A DNA stretch of 64,000 nucleotides from Amphibacillus xylanus NBRC 15112. GTDB taxonomy: Bacteria; Bacillota; Bacilli; Bacillales; Amphibacillaceae. The stretch lies in assembly GCF_000307165.1 (NCBI RefSeq), contig NC_018704.1, forward strand, positions 868,001 through 932,000, written 5' to 3'. A program made the position numbers and the translations under genes. The notes under the pieces are model-generated. The model was given only the letters and a program-made list of their open reading frames with translations, did no database searches and was not told where the DNA came from. Numbering within the stretch: position 1 is the stretch's first letter; each line of letters starts with the position of its first letter. This document shows positions 8,331-17,922 of the stretch, piece after piece.

Positions 8331-9293
8331 AGTCGAGGCTGGGACATAACCAGTCTTAGATGAGAAAAATTGCGGAATCAACATTGAATTGTTGTTTCCG
8401 CAATTTCTATTTTGTTTTGGATTGTTAGGATTATTTTCATTTTGGATTTTGGCGGTATACTTTCTTAAGTTTACCGCCATTAAGGCAAATGCTAATTCAT
8501 TTTCTACTTTCGATTTTCCTCTAACGGAAAATCGAGTGAACGACAAATTAGCCTTCAAGAATCCAAAAACTGGTTCAACATCTATTTTGCGTTTTTTATA
8601 AATGTCTCCAGTTTCTTCTTCCGAAAGCTTAGTTCTTATATATTCTTTTTGCTCTTCCCACTTTTTATTAATAAACAACCTTCGATTGTTCCCCTCTTTT
8701 GCTTTTGTGCAATGAGAGCGTAATGGACAATCATTACAATTTTCAGATTGATATACCCTAAATTCCCTTGTAAATCCATAACGATCTGTACGATTAGAAA
8801 AGTACTGGAAAGTTAATTTTTGTCCGTTCGGACAAACGTAATAGTCATGCTCTCCATTGTACTCCCAATTGTCCATTCCTCATATAGTCATCTTTCATAC
8901 GCATAAAAGTAGTATCATGATCGGTTTTAGAATAACTGTTTCTTTCTCCAAATATAGCCATATCTTGTGTGTATTTCTTCTTTCGATCAATAAAGTCCTT
9001 TATTCGTTTCAATGCTTGCTTAGGAAACTTTCTCTCTGAACGAATGCTTTTACGTTCACTTCCAAGTTCACATTCCTCAATTTTCTTATTATAATCGTTC
9101 ACCGTTTCTTCTAATCTTTCAGCTATTTCTTCAAGTTCAGTAATGGAAAGTTCGTCAGGACTTTCACGTTTAATTTCCGGGATAATTTCTTTTTCAAGTA
9201 GCTCATCATATATTTTATTTGAGTTTTCGATTAACTTCTCACTATAATTTTTAACTGCTTTTTCCCATACAACACTCGTATTGGTTAGAAAAT
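8331..9293 (-). mobile_element. IS1182-family remnant
   Basis: The outer end reads GTCGAGGCTGGGACATAACC (8331-8350), the usual terminus of IS1182 elements in Bacillaceae. The inside is a deleted, frame-disrupted transposase on the minus strand. The other end is lost: at ~9293 it joins the tail of an unrelated plus-strand gene. It lies directly downstream of metF. Confidence 0.8.
8335..9293 (-). pseudogene. IS1182 transposase, internal deletion and truncated 5' end
   Basis: Two parts are recognisable. The upstream part (9293 to ~8860) encodes a coiled, charged segment (YDELLEKEIIPEIKRESPDE) running to the conserved TDHDTTFMRMKDDYMRNGQL. The downstream part (8876 to ~8335) encodes DNWEYNGEHDYYVCPNGQKL, a cysteine-rich segment and VEPVFGFLKANLSFTRFSVRG. 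The middle, which normally carries a DDE catalytic Asp, is missing and the parts are in different frames. The first residues of the transposase are also absent. Confidence 0.8.
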
Positions 9294-9569
9294 CATTTCA
9301 TCTTTTATATCGTTAGATTAAGTGGTCAAGTAACTCCATCACACGAAATATGGCATGATAAAATCAGTGCTGTAGAGCAACTATTAATTCATATTCATGC
9401 GCCAGCTTACAATACTGCAAACATTAATTCCGTTAATATAGATAAGGTTGGGCATCTACACATCTTAAATGTCGGTAAATATAAAAGTCTTTTACCTGAG
9501 GTATCAGGAACTCGTTGGTTGAGAGAAGAGGAAATGTTGACTGAAGATGTTTACAGGTATAAAGGATAA
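9291..9569 (+). pseudogene. 3' fragment of an unrecognised gene, possibly GIY-YIG-like
   Basis: 92 codons are open on the plus strand from the IS1182 junction to a TAA: FYIVRLSGQVTPSHEIWHDK, then AVEQLLIHIHAPAYNTANIN. The 'E-LLI-H-APAYN' pattern recalls the C-terminal part of GIY-YIG nuclease domains, but the catalytic start is missing, so this is a guess. A strong terminator follows at 9592. The gene was probably cut by the IS1182 insertion and later deletion. Confidence 0.5.
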
Positions 9570-9591
9570 TAAGTTATAGTTATTAAATAAT

Positions 9592-9635
9592 AAAACCCGA
9601 GTATTGAACACAGTTTGTTCATTACTCGGGTTTTG
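9592..9635. terminator. Rho-independent terminator
   Basis: Stem AAAACCCGAGTAatGAAC / GTTCATTACTCGGGTTTT around a short loop. It ends the truncated gene before it. The following ~235 bases up to the NSS transporter hold only that gene's promoter region, with no further gene. Confidence 0.85.
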
Positions 9636-9872
9636 TCTCCGCCTAAAGCCTGTCACTCCGCATATTTTATTTCCATCACTACTAGCACTCCCCCTTAGGG
9701 GGTTTTTCATGCATATTTCACTAAAAGTTCATAAAAGATGCTTTGACAGTTTAATATATAGTCGTTATAATTCAATTAATGTCAGAAAATAAGAAATATT
9801 CAATAGATTAATAGTGATGGGTTGGATAAACGATCATTGTTAACCTATTTTTTATTTTGAGAGGGGATTTTT

Positions 9873-11345
9873 ATGGAAGAAAGATCACAGTGGGGGTCCC
9901 GGTTAGGATTCTTACTTGCAGCAATGGGATCTGCTATAGGTTTGGGTAATATTTGGCGTTTCCCAGCGGTAGCGTATGGAAATGGTGGGGGTGCCTTTTT
10001 TATACCATATTTATTTGCATTATTAACAGCTGGTATACCAATGTTAATTATGGAATTTACGATAGGCCATAAATATCGTAGCTCAGCTCCACGTTCATTA
10101 AAAAGAATTAGTGGTGGTATGGAGTGGATTGGTTGGTGGCAGGTGATTATCTCATTTGTTATATCCACTTATTACCCGATCATTGTTGCTTGGGCAAGTA
10201 TGTATGCTTATTTTTCTTTTTCACAAGCTTGGGGAGATAATCCAGAAAAATTTTTCACTAATGATTTCTTAAATATGGCTACTCCTGGTGAATTTGGTGC
10301 ATTTGTACCTAGTGTGCTGATCCCACTAGTCATTATTTGGGCAATTGTATTTATTATCTTATTTAGAGGAGTAAAAAAAGGAATTGAGCTTGCGAATCGA
10401 ATTTTTATTCCACTATTATTAATTTGCTTTTTATTAATTGTGATTCGTGCGATTACTTTACCAGGTGCATTATCTGGTTTAGATGCTTTTTTTGCTCCAG
10501 ATTGGGCTTCAATTATGAACGGATCTGTATGGGTTTCCGCTTATGGGCAAATATTCTATAGTTTATCAATTGGCTTTGCAATTATGATTACATTCTCATC
10601 TTATTTACCTAAAAATTCAGACATCACAAACAATGCATTCATTACAGGTTTTTCAAACTCGGCATTTGAATTATTGGCTGGAATTGGTGTTTTTGCCGCA
10701 TTAGGATTTATGGCTAGCCAGACAGGTCAAGATGTGTCAGACGTTGTTGAAGGTGGGATCGGTTTAGCTTTTATGGTATTTCCTGAGATCGTAAGTCAGA
10801 TGCCTGCTTCGGCATTATTTGGTTTTTTATTCTTTATTTCACTTGTTTTAGCAGGATTAACATCAATGGTATCGATAAATGAAACATATATTGCTGCACT
10901 TCAGGAGAAATTTAATATTTCACGACGAACTTCAGTTCTAATCGGTGTAGGTTTAGCATCAATTATTTCGATATTTTATGCGACACAAGGTGGTTTAGTC
11001 TTACTTGATACTGTTGATTATTTTATTAATAATTATGGTGTTGCATTAGTAGGGTTGATAGAAGTTGTTGGAATCGCTTGGTTTGCACGCGAATTGAATA
11101 ACTTGAAGTCACATGCAGATGAAGTATCGGATCTTAAGATTGGTTCTTGGTGGCAATTTTCGTTACGATTCATTACACCACTTGTATTAGGCTATATGAT
11201 GATTCAAAATTTGAGAACAGATATGATCCACGCATATGGAGATTATCCGAGAGAATTTTTATTTAATTTTGGTTGGACGATTGTTATTGGAGCGATCGCA
11301 CTAGGTGCATTTATTACGATTAAAAAATGGCCAAATGAAAATTAA
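9873..11345 (+). CDS. Na+-dependent amino-acid transporter, NSS family (MetP-like)
   Basis: 490 residues, about 11-12 membrane segments. The NSS signature is at the N-terminus: WGSRLGFLLAAMGSAIGLGN followed by IWRFP, the unwound TM1 substrate/Na+ site. GAGAGGGG lies ahead of the ATG. Sixteen bases after its stop starts a 32-residue MetS-like membrane peptide, the organisation of the MetP-MetS methionine/alanine importer known from Corynebacterium. The position next to metE-metF fits methionine uptake. The substrate is inferred from the partner gene and neighbours. Confidence 0.88.
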   Translation: MEERSQWGSRLGFLLAAMGSAIGLGNIWRFPAVAYGNGGGAFFIPYLFALLTAGIPMLIMEFTIGHKYRSSAPRSLKRISGGMEWIGWWQVIISFVISTYYPIIVAWASMYAYFSFSQAWGDNPEKFFTNDFLNMATPGEFGAFVPSVLIPLVIIWAIVFIILFRGVKKGIELANRIFIPLLLICFLLIVIRAITLPGALSGLDAFFAPDWASIMNGSVWVSAYGQIFYSLSIGFAIMITFSSYLPKNSDITNNAFITGFSNSAFELLAGIGVFAALGFMASQTGQDVSDVVEGGIGLAFMVFPEIVSQMPASALFGFLFFISLVLAGLTSMVSINETYIAALQEKFNISRRTSVLIGVGLASIISIFYATQGGLVLLDTVDYFINNYGVALVGLIEVVGIAWFARELNNLKSHADEVSDLKIGSWWQFSLRFITPLVLGYMMIQNLRTDMIHAYGDYPREFLFNFGWTIVIGAIALGAFITIKKWPNEN

Positions 11346-11363
11346 TGATATGGGGTGTTCATC

Positions 11364-11462
11364 TTGTCAACTGGAGCAATTGTAATGATGATCATTGGTA
11401 TGCTCATCATTTGGGGTGGATTAGCAGCAAGTGTTTTTCATGCGTTTAAATCATCTAAATAA
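11364..11462 (+). CDS. MetS-like small membrane subunit of NSS transporter
   Basis: 32 residues, one membrane segment: STGAIVMMIIGMLIIWGGLA then ASVFHAFKSSK. This matches the methionine/alanine importer small subunit family (MetS), whose members carry the TGAIVMMI...WGGLAA pattern. The start is TTG with GGGGTG 7 bases upstream. It is in operon with the NSS transporter and ends just before a terminator. Confidence 0.8.
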   Translation: MSTGAIVMMIIGMLIIWGGLAASVFHAFKSSK

Positions 11463-11472
11463 TGTTGAGATG

Positions 11473-11513
11473 AAAAGCGTTGTTAAGGTATCGATAACCT
11501 TAACAACGCTTTT
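11473..11513. terminator. bidirectional terminator between metP-like operon and lytH
   Basis: Perfect stem AAAAGCGTTGTTAAGGT / ACCTTAACAACGCTTTT around TATCGATA-type loop. A-run and T-run on both sides serve the convergent lytH as well. Confidence 0.85.
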
Positions 11514-12447
11514 ATTGTCTTTCAGCTCTTCTTAATGATGGATAGGGATCAAATGCCCATTGATTTTCACCATTGTCTTTATACATTCCATAGTGTAAAT
11601 GTGGTGGGAACTTTCCAGATGTACCTGGAGGGCCGTATCCTGTCGAACCGACATAACCAATAACATCACCTGGTTCAACAATATCACCAATCTTTATATT
11701 ACCTTCAAAGCCGCTTAAGTGAGCATAATAATGATAAACATTATTTAAATCACGAATACCAATTCGCCATCCGCCAAATCGGTTCCAACCCTTAATTTCA
11801 ACAGTCCCGTAAGTAGTTGCTCTTACTGGTGTGCCGTAATCAGCAAAGATATCAGTACCCTCATGAATTCGCCTACCGCCAAATCCGCGAGCATCTCCCC
11901 AAGTACTCTTATAACTGTAATTAAAATGCTTAGGTATAGGAAAAGCACGTTGATTTAATTCAATGGTCTGAAATGTCCGATAGATCTTAGCGTTTTGTTT
12001 AATCGTCTTCACTGCTAAAGGACGTTGATAATACTGCCACAATGCTTCTTGAATTTGTAATTCCGTAATTCCATAACGAGATAAATAATAAGCTAATGTA
12101 TATAGCTGATCTTCTGGATCATTCGGATCAATTAATCCATCTGCATTTCCATCTATGCCCATCCCGTTGTGTAAATTAATGGCTATCTCTGAATGGTCCT
12201 TGTTAATATTAGTCACGCCATACCACTCAGAATCAGGGAAGCTGATCGATATGATTCGGTCGTCCTGGTGAATGACGCGTTCGTATTGATCAATCGCAGC
12301 TAAATAGTACCAAGGGATTTGTGTTATCGCTTCAGTCTTTTTATATAAAGCATACCTTTCTTGATTTGGGTTCTGATTTTCTTCTGCGAAAATTGGATTT
12401 GTCATCATTTGAAAGATAAAAAGAAATAAAATAGCTATTTTGATCAT
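11512..12447 (-). CDS. lytH: M23 peptidoglycan endopeptidase LytH (YunA)
   Basis: 311 residues with an N-terminal signal peptide (IAILFLFIFQMMTNPIFAEE). The middle region is lysozyme-like in character (IPWYYLAAIDQYERV, MGIDGNADGLIDPNDPEDQL). The C-terminal M23 metallopeptidase domain has zinc ligands in RRIHEGTDIFA (HxxxD) and PHLHYGMY (HxH). In B. subtilis LytH is an L-Ala-D-Glu endopeptidase made during sporulation that trims spore cortex peptides. It is the first gene of the region syntenic with B. subtilis yun-yut. Confidence 0.88.
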   Translation of the reverse strand: MIKIAILFLFIFQMMTNPIFAEENQNPNQERYALYKKTEAITQIPWYYLAAIDQYERVIHQDDRIISISFPDSEWYGVTNINKDHSEIAINLHNGMGIDGNADGLIDPNDPEDQLYTLAYYLSRYGITELQIQEALWQYYQRPLAVKTIKQNAKIYRTFQTIELNQRAFPIPKHFNYSYKSTWGDARGFGGRRIHEGTDIFADYGTPVRATTYGTVEIKGWNRFGGWRIGIRDLNNVYHYYAHLSGFEGNIKIGDIVEPGDVIGYVGSTGYGPPGTSGKFPPHLHYGMYKDNGENQWAFDPYPSLRRAERQ

Positions 12448-12639
12448 TGATAAAACCTCATCTTATAAAGTTAATACGTATAATATGGTCAAAAATAATC
12501 GAAAAATAACTGGCAGTTTGATCCAATCAGGTTTAACTTACATTGTTGAAGCTAGCTATTTTATGCTAAAATAGAAATAGCTAAACAAACATTACTAAAT
12601 GATGTATAACGGAATATATGGAAAGTGAGGTATTGTCAG

Positions 12640-12924
12640 ATGATCGATAGAGTAGAGGTAGAAGGTCGGACTTATCAATTAGTTGAAAATTTTAAAAATG
12701 GTTTTGATAAAAATGCATTTATTGAGCGATATAGTGATATTTTAGCAAGATACGATTATATTGTTGGTGACTGGGGCTACGAGCAGTTGAGACTCAAAGG
12801 TTTTTTTGATGATCAAAATCCTAAAGCAACATTTGATACAAAGTTTGCAGCAATTGATGATTATTTATTAGAATACTGTAATTTTGGTTGTGCATATTTT
12901 ATTGTTAAACGAATTGATAAATAG
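12640..12924 (+). CDS. yutD: YutD-family protein
   Basis: 94 residues from the ATG at 12640, which follows GTGAGG at a suitable distance; an upstream in-frame GTG at 12625 would overlap that ribosome site. The sequence VEGRTYQLVENFKNGFDKNA with YDYIVGDWGYEQLRLKGFF is characteristic of YutD (DUF1027), a conserved small cytosolic Firmicutes protein without firm function. Position next to lytH and pgpA matches B. subtilis. Confidence 0.85.
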   Translation: MIDRVEVEGRTYQLVENFKNGFDKNAFIERYSDILARYDYIVGDWGYEQLRLKGFFDDQNPKATFDTKFAAIDDYLLEYCNFGCAYFIVKRIDK

Positions 12925-12930
12925 AATAAA

Positions 12931-12978
12931 AAATACGCTTAGTTTTCCACGAATAGACGTGAAGGACTAAGCGTATTT
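12931..12978. terminator. bidirectional terminator between yutD and pgpA
   Basis: Stem AAATACGCTTAGT / ACTAAGCGTATTT with A and T runs on both sides, placed between convergent genes. Confidence 0.85.
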
Positions 12979-12984
12979 ATTTAA

Positions 12985-13500
12985 TTAATCAAGTTCTTCA
13001 TCATTGTCAATTTCAATACTGTGTGCCAAGCGACTAGAAGCCGAAGCAGCAATTGCTCCAACAATATCATCAAGGAATGTATTACATTTACCAGATGATT
13101 TATCATTCAGTTCTTTCAAAATACCTGGCTTTTGTTTGTCAATATAGCCATAGTTAGTAAATCCAATTGACCCATAGACGTTAACAATTGACAATGCAAT
13201 AATTTCATCGATTCCGTATAAGCCCTCATCAGTTAAAATTGTTTCCTGAAGTGGTGATTCAAGTTTACCTTGTTCAGCTAATACATCTAGCTGAATCCCT
13301 GTAATGACTGCATTTTGAACTTCTCGTTTACTTAATACACGGTCTACATGCTCAATACACTCTTCTAGCGATAATGATTTTTGATAGGGTGATTGTAGAT
13401 AGTAGACTAGCTCCCCGATATCTTCAAGTGTCACACCACGTTCTTTGATCCATTCACGTGCTTTTCTTTCTAAGTCTGTCTTAGGTTGTTTTTCTGACAT
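12985..13500 (-). CDS. phosphatidylglycerophosphatase A-like protein (YutG)
   Basis: 171 residues from the ATG at 13500, which has GGGATGGGG upstream. The C-terminal half (DEIIALSIVNVYGSIGFTNY, CNTFLDDIVGAIAASASSRL) is the PgpA / low-temperature-requirement C family; the FLDDI motif is typical of the soluble YutG-type members. The family dephosphorylates phosphatidylglycerophosphate in phospholipid synthesis, though activity of YutG-type proteins is less certain. Confidence 0.8.
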   Translation of the reverse strand: MSEKQPKTDLERKAREWIKERGVTLEDIGELVYYLQSPYQKSLSLEECIEHVDRVLSKREVQNAVITGIQLDVLAEQGKLESPLQETILTDEGLYGIDEIIALSIVNVYGSIGFTNYGYIDKQKPGILKELNDKSSGKCNTFLDDIVGAIAASASSRLAHSIEIDNDEELD

Positions 13501-13643
13501 ATAACCCCATCCCATCTATCAAGTATTTAGTCATATCATAACTAAAACAAAACAACTTTACAAACCAATTCTTCTTATTAGAACTTAATTCACAGTTATT
13601 ACTTAATATAACCGATCATAGCATGAAACAATCAAAAAAGATA

Positions 13644-13672
13644 TTGAAAGGATTGGCGCACAAGTTTATAAT
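13644..13672 (+). promoter_or_regulatory. promoter 1 upstream of hom
   Basis: TTGAAA (13644-13649), 17-base spacer, TATAAT (13667-13672). The spacer contains TTGGCGCACAAGTT, nearly repeated in promoter 2. Confidence 0.65.
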
Positions 13673-13719
13673 GATTGAAAGGAATTTTCACTTTTTTCTG
13701 AAATTTATGTTAATTCACC

Positions 13720-13748
13720 TTGAATCTATCTGGCACAAGTTGTATAAT
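13720..13748 (+). promoter_or_regulatory. promoter 2 upstream of hom
   Basis: TTGAAT (13720-13725), 17-base spacer, TATAAT (13743-13748). The spacer TCTGGCACAAGTTG repeats that of promoter 1. It lies 55 bases ahead of the hom start. Apart from these two promoters, I see nothing else in the 300 bases between pgpA and hom. Confidence 0.7.
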
Positions 13749-13803
13749 GTCCACTATAAATAAACATTTGTTTCTCATGTGGGAACAAAGGGGAGGCATT
13801 GAA

Positions 13804-15096
13804 ATGGATACGGTAAAAATCGGCTTATGTGGTTTAGGTACTGTTGGTACTGGTGTAGTTAAAGTTTTGCGAGATCATAAAGCAAGAATTAAACATATGC
13901 TTGGCTGTGATATTGTTATTGAAAAGATTTTAGTGAACGATATTTCAAAACCAAGAGATGTCGCAATTGATCGTAGTTGGTTAACTTCAGATCCGTCTGA
14001 GTTGGTTGATCATGATGAGATTGATGTGATTGTTGAAGTAATGGGTGGAATAGATGGAACGCATGAATTATTGGAACGTGCGTTAAAAAATAAAAAACAT
14101 ATCGTAACTGCAAATAAAGATTTAATGGCTCTTCATGGTAAGACATTGCTTCGACTTGCTAAGGAGAACCAATGTGACATTTTATACGATGCAAGTATCG
14201 CTGGTGGGATTCCAATTGTTAGGACGCTAGTTGATGGTTTAGCTTCTGATCATATTGAAAAGGTCATGGGAATTGTTAATGGTACAACAAACTATATTAT
14301 GACTAAAATGACTAAAGAAGGATTAGATTTTGACGTTGTCTTAAAAGAAGCACAGGAATTAGGCTTTGCGGAAGCTGATCCGAGTGCGGACGTCGATGGC
14401 TTAGATGCTGCTCGTAAAATGGTTTTATTAGCTAATTTAGCATTTAAGATGGAGTTAAATCTTGAAGATGTAACGGTTAAAGGTATTCGCCAGGTGACAC
14501 AAGAAGATATTAACTTTGCTAAAAGTCTTGGATATACAATTAAATTAATTGGCATTGCCGCTATGGATAATTATAAAGCAGAGGTAACAGTTGAACCTAC
14601 ATTATTACCACAAGATCACCCATTAGCTCTAGTAAATAATGAGTTTAACGCTGTTTTTGTGCATGGTGAAGCGGTTGGTGAGACGATGTTCTATGGTCCG
14701 GGTGCTGGTAGTTTACCAACAGCAACAGCTGTTGTATCAGATTTAATGGAAGTTGTGCGTCATTTACGTTTAGGGATTAGTGGACGTTCATATATTGAAC
14801 CTCAATTTAAACGAAAGTTAAAAGCTGATCACGAGAAGTTTTCTCGCCATTTCATTCGATTAGGCGTTGAAGATCAAGCTGGAGCTTTTCAAGAGATTAC
14901 AAACGTGTTTTCTGAAAATGATGTAAGCTTTGCGAAAATATTACAATTACCAGCTAAAAAGAAAGGACGCGCTGAGATTGTCATGGTAACGCATCATATC
15001 AGTCAAGAACAATTACTAAAAAGTATGCAAGCACTTGAAAAATTAACTGTTGTAGATAGATTAATTAGTCACTATCGAGTGGATGGGGAGGAATAG
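13804..15096 (+). CDS. hom: homoserine dehydrogenase
   Basis: 430 residues. Reduces aspartate semialdehyde to homoserine, the branch point to threonine and methionine. The N-terminal Rossmann motif GLCGLGTVGTGVVKVL, the catalytic region YDASIAGGIPIVRTLVDGL and a C-terminal ACT domain (RLGVEDQAGAFQEITNVF) are visible. The ATG at 13804 follows AGGGGAGG; an upstream ATG in the same frame overlaps promoter 2 and is rejected. First gene of hom-thrC-thrB. Confidence 0.95.
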   Translation: MDTVKIGLCGLGTVGTGVVKVLRDHKARIKHMLGCDIVIEKILVNDISKPRDVAIDRSWLTSDPSELVDHDEIDVIVEVMGGIDGTHELLERALKNKKHIVTANKDLMALHGKTLLRLAKENQCDILYDASIAGGIPIVRTLVDGLASDHIEKVMGIVNGTTNYIMTKMTKEGLDFDVVLKEAQELGFAEADPSADVDGLDAARKMVLLANLAFKMELNLEDVTVKGIRQVTQEDINFAKSLGYTIKLIGIAAMDNYKAEVTVEPTLLPQDHPLALVNNEFNAVFVHGEAVGETMFYGPGAGSLPTATAVVSDLMEVVRHLRLGISGRSYIEPQFKRKLKADHEKFSRHFIRLGVEDQAGAFQEITNVFSENDVSFAKILQLPAKKKGRAEIVMVTHHISQEQLLKSMQALEKLTVVDRLISHYRVDGEE

Positions 15097-15099
15097 TTT

Positions 15100-16161
15100 A
15101 TGGCATGGCAAGGTCTATTACAGGAATATAAAAGCTTTTTACCGATCAATGATCAAACACCGATGATTAGCTTACATGAGGGCAATACGCCACTAATTAA
15201 ATTAGAAAAATTATCTGAAAAATATGGCATTGAAGCCTATGCGAAAATTGAAGGCGTCAACCCAACCGGTTCATTTAAAGATCGCGGTATGGTAATGGCG
15301 ATCGCAAAGGCAATCGAGAATGGCGCAAAGACAGTAATATGTGCATCAACTGGAAATACATCTGCTTCAGCCTCAGCTTACGCTGCAAGAGCAGGAATTC
15401 GCTCGATTATTATTATTCCAGAAGGGAAAATTGCTCAAGGAAAACTAGCTCAAGCAGTTATGTATGGTGCTGAGACTTATTCAATCGAAGGGAACTTTGA
15501 TGATGCATTAAGAATTGTGCGTAAATTGGGTGAACGTGATGATATTACATTGGTAAACTCAGTAAATCCATACCGAATTGAAGGTCAAAAAACAGCTGCT
15601 TTTGAAATTTGCGACGTTCTTGGTAAAGCGCCAGATTACTTGTTTATTCCTGTTGGTAATGCAGGGAATATTACAGCATATTGGAAAGGCTTCAAGGAGT
15701 ATCACGAAGCAAAACAAACAGGCTTACCAAAAATGATGGGCTACGAAGCAAGTGGCTCAGCAGCGATTGTCCATAACCGAGTAATCGAACATCCAGAAAC
15801 GGTTGGTACAGCTATTCGAATCGGTAATCCAGCTAGTTGGAAGCAAGCAGTCGCGGCTCGAGATGAATCTGGTGGGATCATTGATGAAATTACTGATGAT
15901 CAAATGATTTCAGCGTATCAATGGTTAGCTGAAAATGAGGGTATCTTTGCAGAGCCAGCTTCAAATTCTTCGATTGCAGGATTGCTTAAGGCATTAGAAG
16001 AAGGTAAGGTCGAAAAAGGTGCACAGGTCGTCTGTGTCCTAACTGGAAATGGACTTAAAGATCCAGATACAGCAATTGAATATAGTACAATTAAACCTAC
16101 TGTCTTGCCAAATGATGATGAAATTGTGATTAATGAAATAGTAGGTCGTGAATCAAAATGA
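15100..16161 (+). CDS. thrC: threonine synthase
   Basis: 353 residues, PLP enzyme converting O-phosphohomoserine to threonine. The PLP lysine lies in [11 protein letters not shown] (about residue 60), and the phosphate-binding loop is [11 protein letters not shown]. It starts three bases after hom and overlaps thrB by four bases (ATGA). Confidence 0.95.
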   Translation: MAWQGLLQEYKSFLPINDQTPMISLHEGNTPLIKLEKLSEKYGIEAYAKIEGVNPTGSFKDRGMVMAIAKAIENGAKTVICASTGNTSASASAYAARAGIRSIIIIPEGKIAQGKLAQAVMYGAETYSIEGNFDDALRIVRKLGERDDITLVNSVNPYRIEGQKTAAFEICDVLGKAPDYLFIPVGNAGNITAYWKGFKEYHEAKQTGLPKMMGYEASGSAAIVHNRVIEHPETVGTAIRIGNPASWKQAVAARDESGGIIDEITDDQMISAYQWLAENEGIFAEPASNSSIAGLLKALEEGKVEKGAQVVCVLTGNGLKDPDTAIEYSTIKPTVLPNDDEIVINEIVGRESK

Positions 16162-17039
16162 CCTTTATGATCAAAGTGCCAGCCACTACAGCGAATATAG
16201 GGGCTGGCTTTGATTCAATTGGTATTGCACTTAACCTATACCTAACATTGAAGGTAAAGCTCTCAGATAAGCTAGAATTCGTCCACTTATCTGAGCATCT
16301 AAATGACTTACCAACTGATGAATCTAATTTCATTTATCAAATTGCAAAAAAGACAGCAGATCGATATCAAGTTGATGTATTACCACCATGTCGAATTGAA
16401 GTAACAAGTGATATACCATTCGCAAGAGGACTGGGTAGCAGTGCTACTGCTATTGTTGCTGGTATTGAGCTTGCCAATCAATTACTTCAGTTAAATCTTA
16501 CCGCTGATGAGAAGGTTTTACTTGCGACTGAAATTGAAGGTCACCCTGATAATGTTGCACCTGCCGTTTTGGGCGGTTGTGTAATCGGTCATTATGATCA
16601 AACTGTTGAAACGATTCATGTGCCGATAAATAATTTAACTTTTGTTACGATAATTCCTGATTTCGAACTAAAAACAAAGGATGCTCGTGCTGTTTTACCG
16701 AAACAACTTAGCCATAGCGAAAGTGTCAAAGCGAGTAGTATTGCAAATGTTAGTGTTGCAGCTATTTGTCAACAGAATTGGCCAGTGTTAGGTAGATTAG
16801 TAAGTCAGGATCTTTTCCACCAACCTTATCGTAAACAATTAATTCCCCATTATGACCAAGTTGAAAAGGCTCTGATAGATCAAGTTTATGGTCTTTACTT
16901 AAGTGGTGCTGGACCGACAATGATTGCACTAGCTAGTGAAGAACAAGCTCAAAAAAGCCTAGCTAAGTGGAAAAGGGAATTTCCACAACTGAAGTGGTTA
17001 ACACTCCAAGCCGTCAATCAAGGTGTATTCGTTAAATAA
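16158..17039 (+). CDS. thrB: homoserine kinase
   Basis: 293 residues, GHMP kinase fold. Phosphorylates homoserine. [20 protein letters not shown] is the N-terminal motif, [16 protein letters not shown] the ATP-binding loop, and [12 protein letters not shown] motif 3. Start overlaps the thrC stop; an internal ATG three codons later is also possible. Last gene of the operon before a terminator. Confidence 0.95.
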   Translation: MTFMIKVPATTANIGAGFDSIGIALNLYLTLKVKLSDKLEFVHLSEHLNDLPTDESNFIYQIAKKTADRYQVDVLPPCRIEVTSDIPFARGLGSSATAIVAGIELANQLLQLNLTADEKVLLATEIEGHPDNVAPAVLGGCVIGHYDQTVETIHVPINNLTFVTIIPDFELKTKDARAVLPKQLSHSESVKASSIANVSVAAICQQNWPVLGRLVSQDLFHQPYRKQLIPHYDQVEKALIDQVYGLYLSGAGPTMIALASEEQAQKSLAKWKREFPQLKWLTLQAVNQGVFVK

Positions 17040-17040
17040 C

Positions 17041-17079
17041 AAAACAAGGATTCAAATAATATTGAATCCTTGTTTTGTG
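17041..17079. terminator. bidirectional terminator after thrB
   Basis: Stem AAAACAAGGATTCAA / TTGAATCCTTGTTTT around ATAATA. It also serves the convergent nifU-like gene. Confidence 0.85.
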
Positions 17080-17093
17080 TTTGGTTTGTTTAA

Positions 17094-17318
17094 TTAGACG
17101 ATCTGCTCTATTTCACGCACACCAGGTACTGCTGATACGAGGGCACGCTCAATTCCTGCTTTTAAAGTAATCATTGAGCTTGGGCAACTGCCACATGCTC
17201 CAAGTAAACGGAGACGTACAATTCCATCATTCACTTCTACGAGTTCAACATCGCCACCATCACGTAGTAAGAATGGACGTAATTTATTTAAAGCTTCTTG
17301 GACTTGTTCATGCATCAT
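17094..17318 (-). CDS. NifU C-terminal-like Fe-S scaffold protein (YutI)
   Basis: 74 residues. Single NifU C-terminal domain with the cluster-binding pair Cys42/Cys45 in [18 protein letters not shown]. The ATG at 17318 has AAGGAG upstream. Thought to carry and transfer 4Fe-4S clusters in the cytosol. B. subtilis YutI is 111 residues, so this protein is shorter at the N-terminus; an in-frame upstream extension exists but has no ribosome site. Confidence 0.87.
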   Translation of the reverse strand: MMHEQVQEALNKLRPFLLRDGGDVELVEVNDGIVRLRLLGACGSCPSSMITLKAGIERALVSAVPGVREIEQIV

Positions 17319-17508
17319 CCATCTACTCCTTTCTCTCTTGCTTGTTTCAGTATAACATTTATTTAATGAATAAAAAAGCAATTGAGATTATTTCTCGGGA
17401 AATAATCAGCGAAATTAGGAAATATAAGGATAACAGAACGGTAAATTTGAATTCATAGTACTTTTTACGTATACTATTGTTTAAGAAAGACGAGGAGGGT
17501 AAGGGTTG

Positions 17509-17865
17509 ATGGTTCTCCAAATTACTCAACAAGCTAAAGAGCGTATGATTGAATTGTTAGGTTATGAAGATAATGATCAGCTTAGACTTCGCTTAGGTAT
17601 AAAGGACGAGAGTTGCAATGGCTTGTCCTATACATTAGGTTTTGATCAGAATTATGATCATCAGTATGATTACTTAACTAATATAAATGGTATTCCAGTA
17701 ACGATTAAAAAAACAGATGTCAGTGTTATCACAGGTACGACGATAGACTTTAAGCAAAACATGATGGGAGGAGCATTCACCATTGATAATCCAAATATAG
17801 TAAAGTCATGTGGATGCGGCTCTGAAAATAATCCAAGCCAACGTCAAAGCGTATCGGAAAAATGA
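17509..17865 (+). CDS. HesB/IscA-type A-type Fe-S carrier (YutM-like)
   Basis: 118 residues. A-type carrier fold with the three conserved Cys: one in ESCNGLSYTL (Cys36) and two in the C-terminal SCGCGSE. Helps deliver Fe-S clusters to target proteins. The ATG at 17509 follows GAGGAGGG. Together with the neighbouring NifU-like protein and YumC it forms a redox/Fe-S cluster of genes conserved with B. subtilis. Confidence 0.88.
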   Translation: MVLQITQQAKERMIELLGYEDNDQLRLRLGIKDESCNGLSYTLGFDQNYDHQYDYLTNINGIPVTIKKTDVSVITGTTIDFKQNMMGGAFTIDNPNIVKSCGCGSENNPSQRQSVSEK

Positions 17866-17872
17866 GAAAAAC

Positions 17873-17920
17873 AAAATGCTACCTAATAAAGTTAAATTCA
17901 CTCTATTAGGTAGCATTTTT
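17873..17920. terminator. bidirectional terminator between iscA-like and yumC
   Basis: Stem AAAATGCTACCTAATA / TATTAGGTAGCATTTTT between convergent genes. Confidence 0.85.
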
Positions 17921-17922
17921 AA

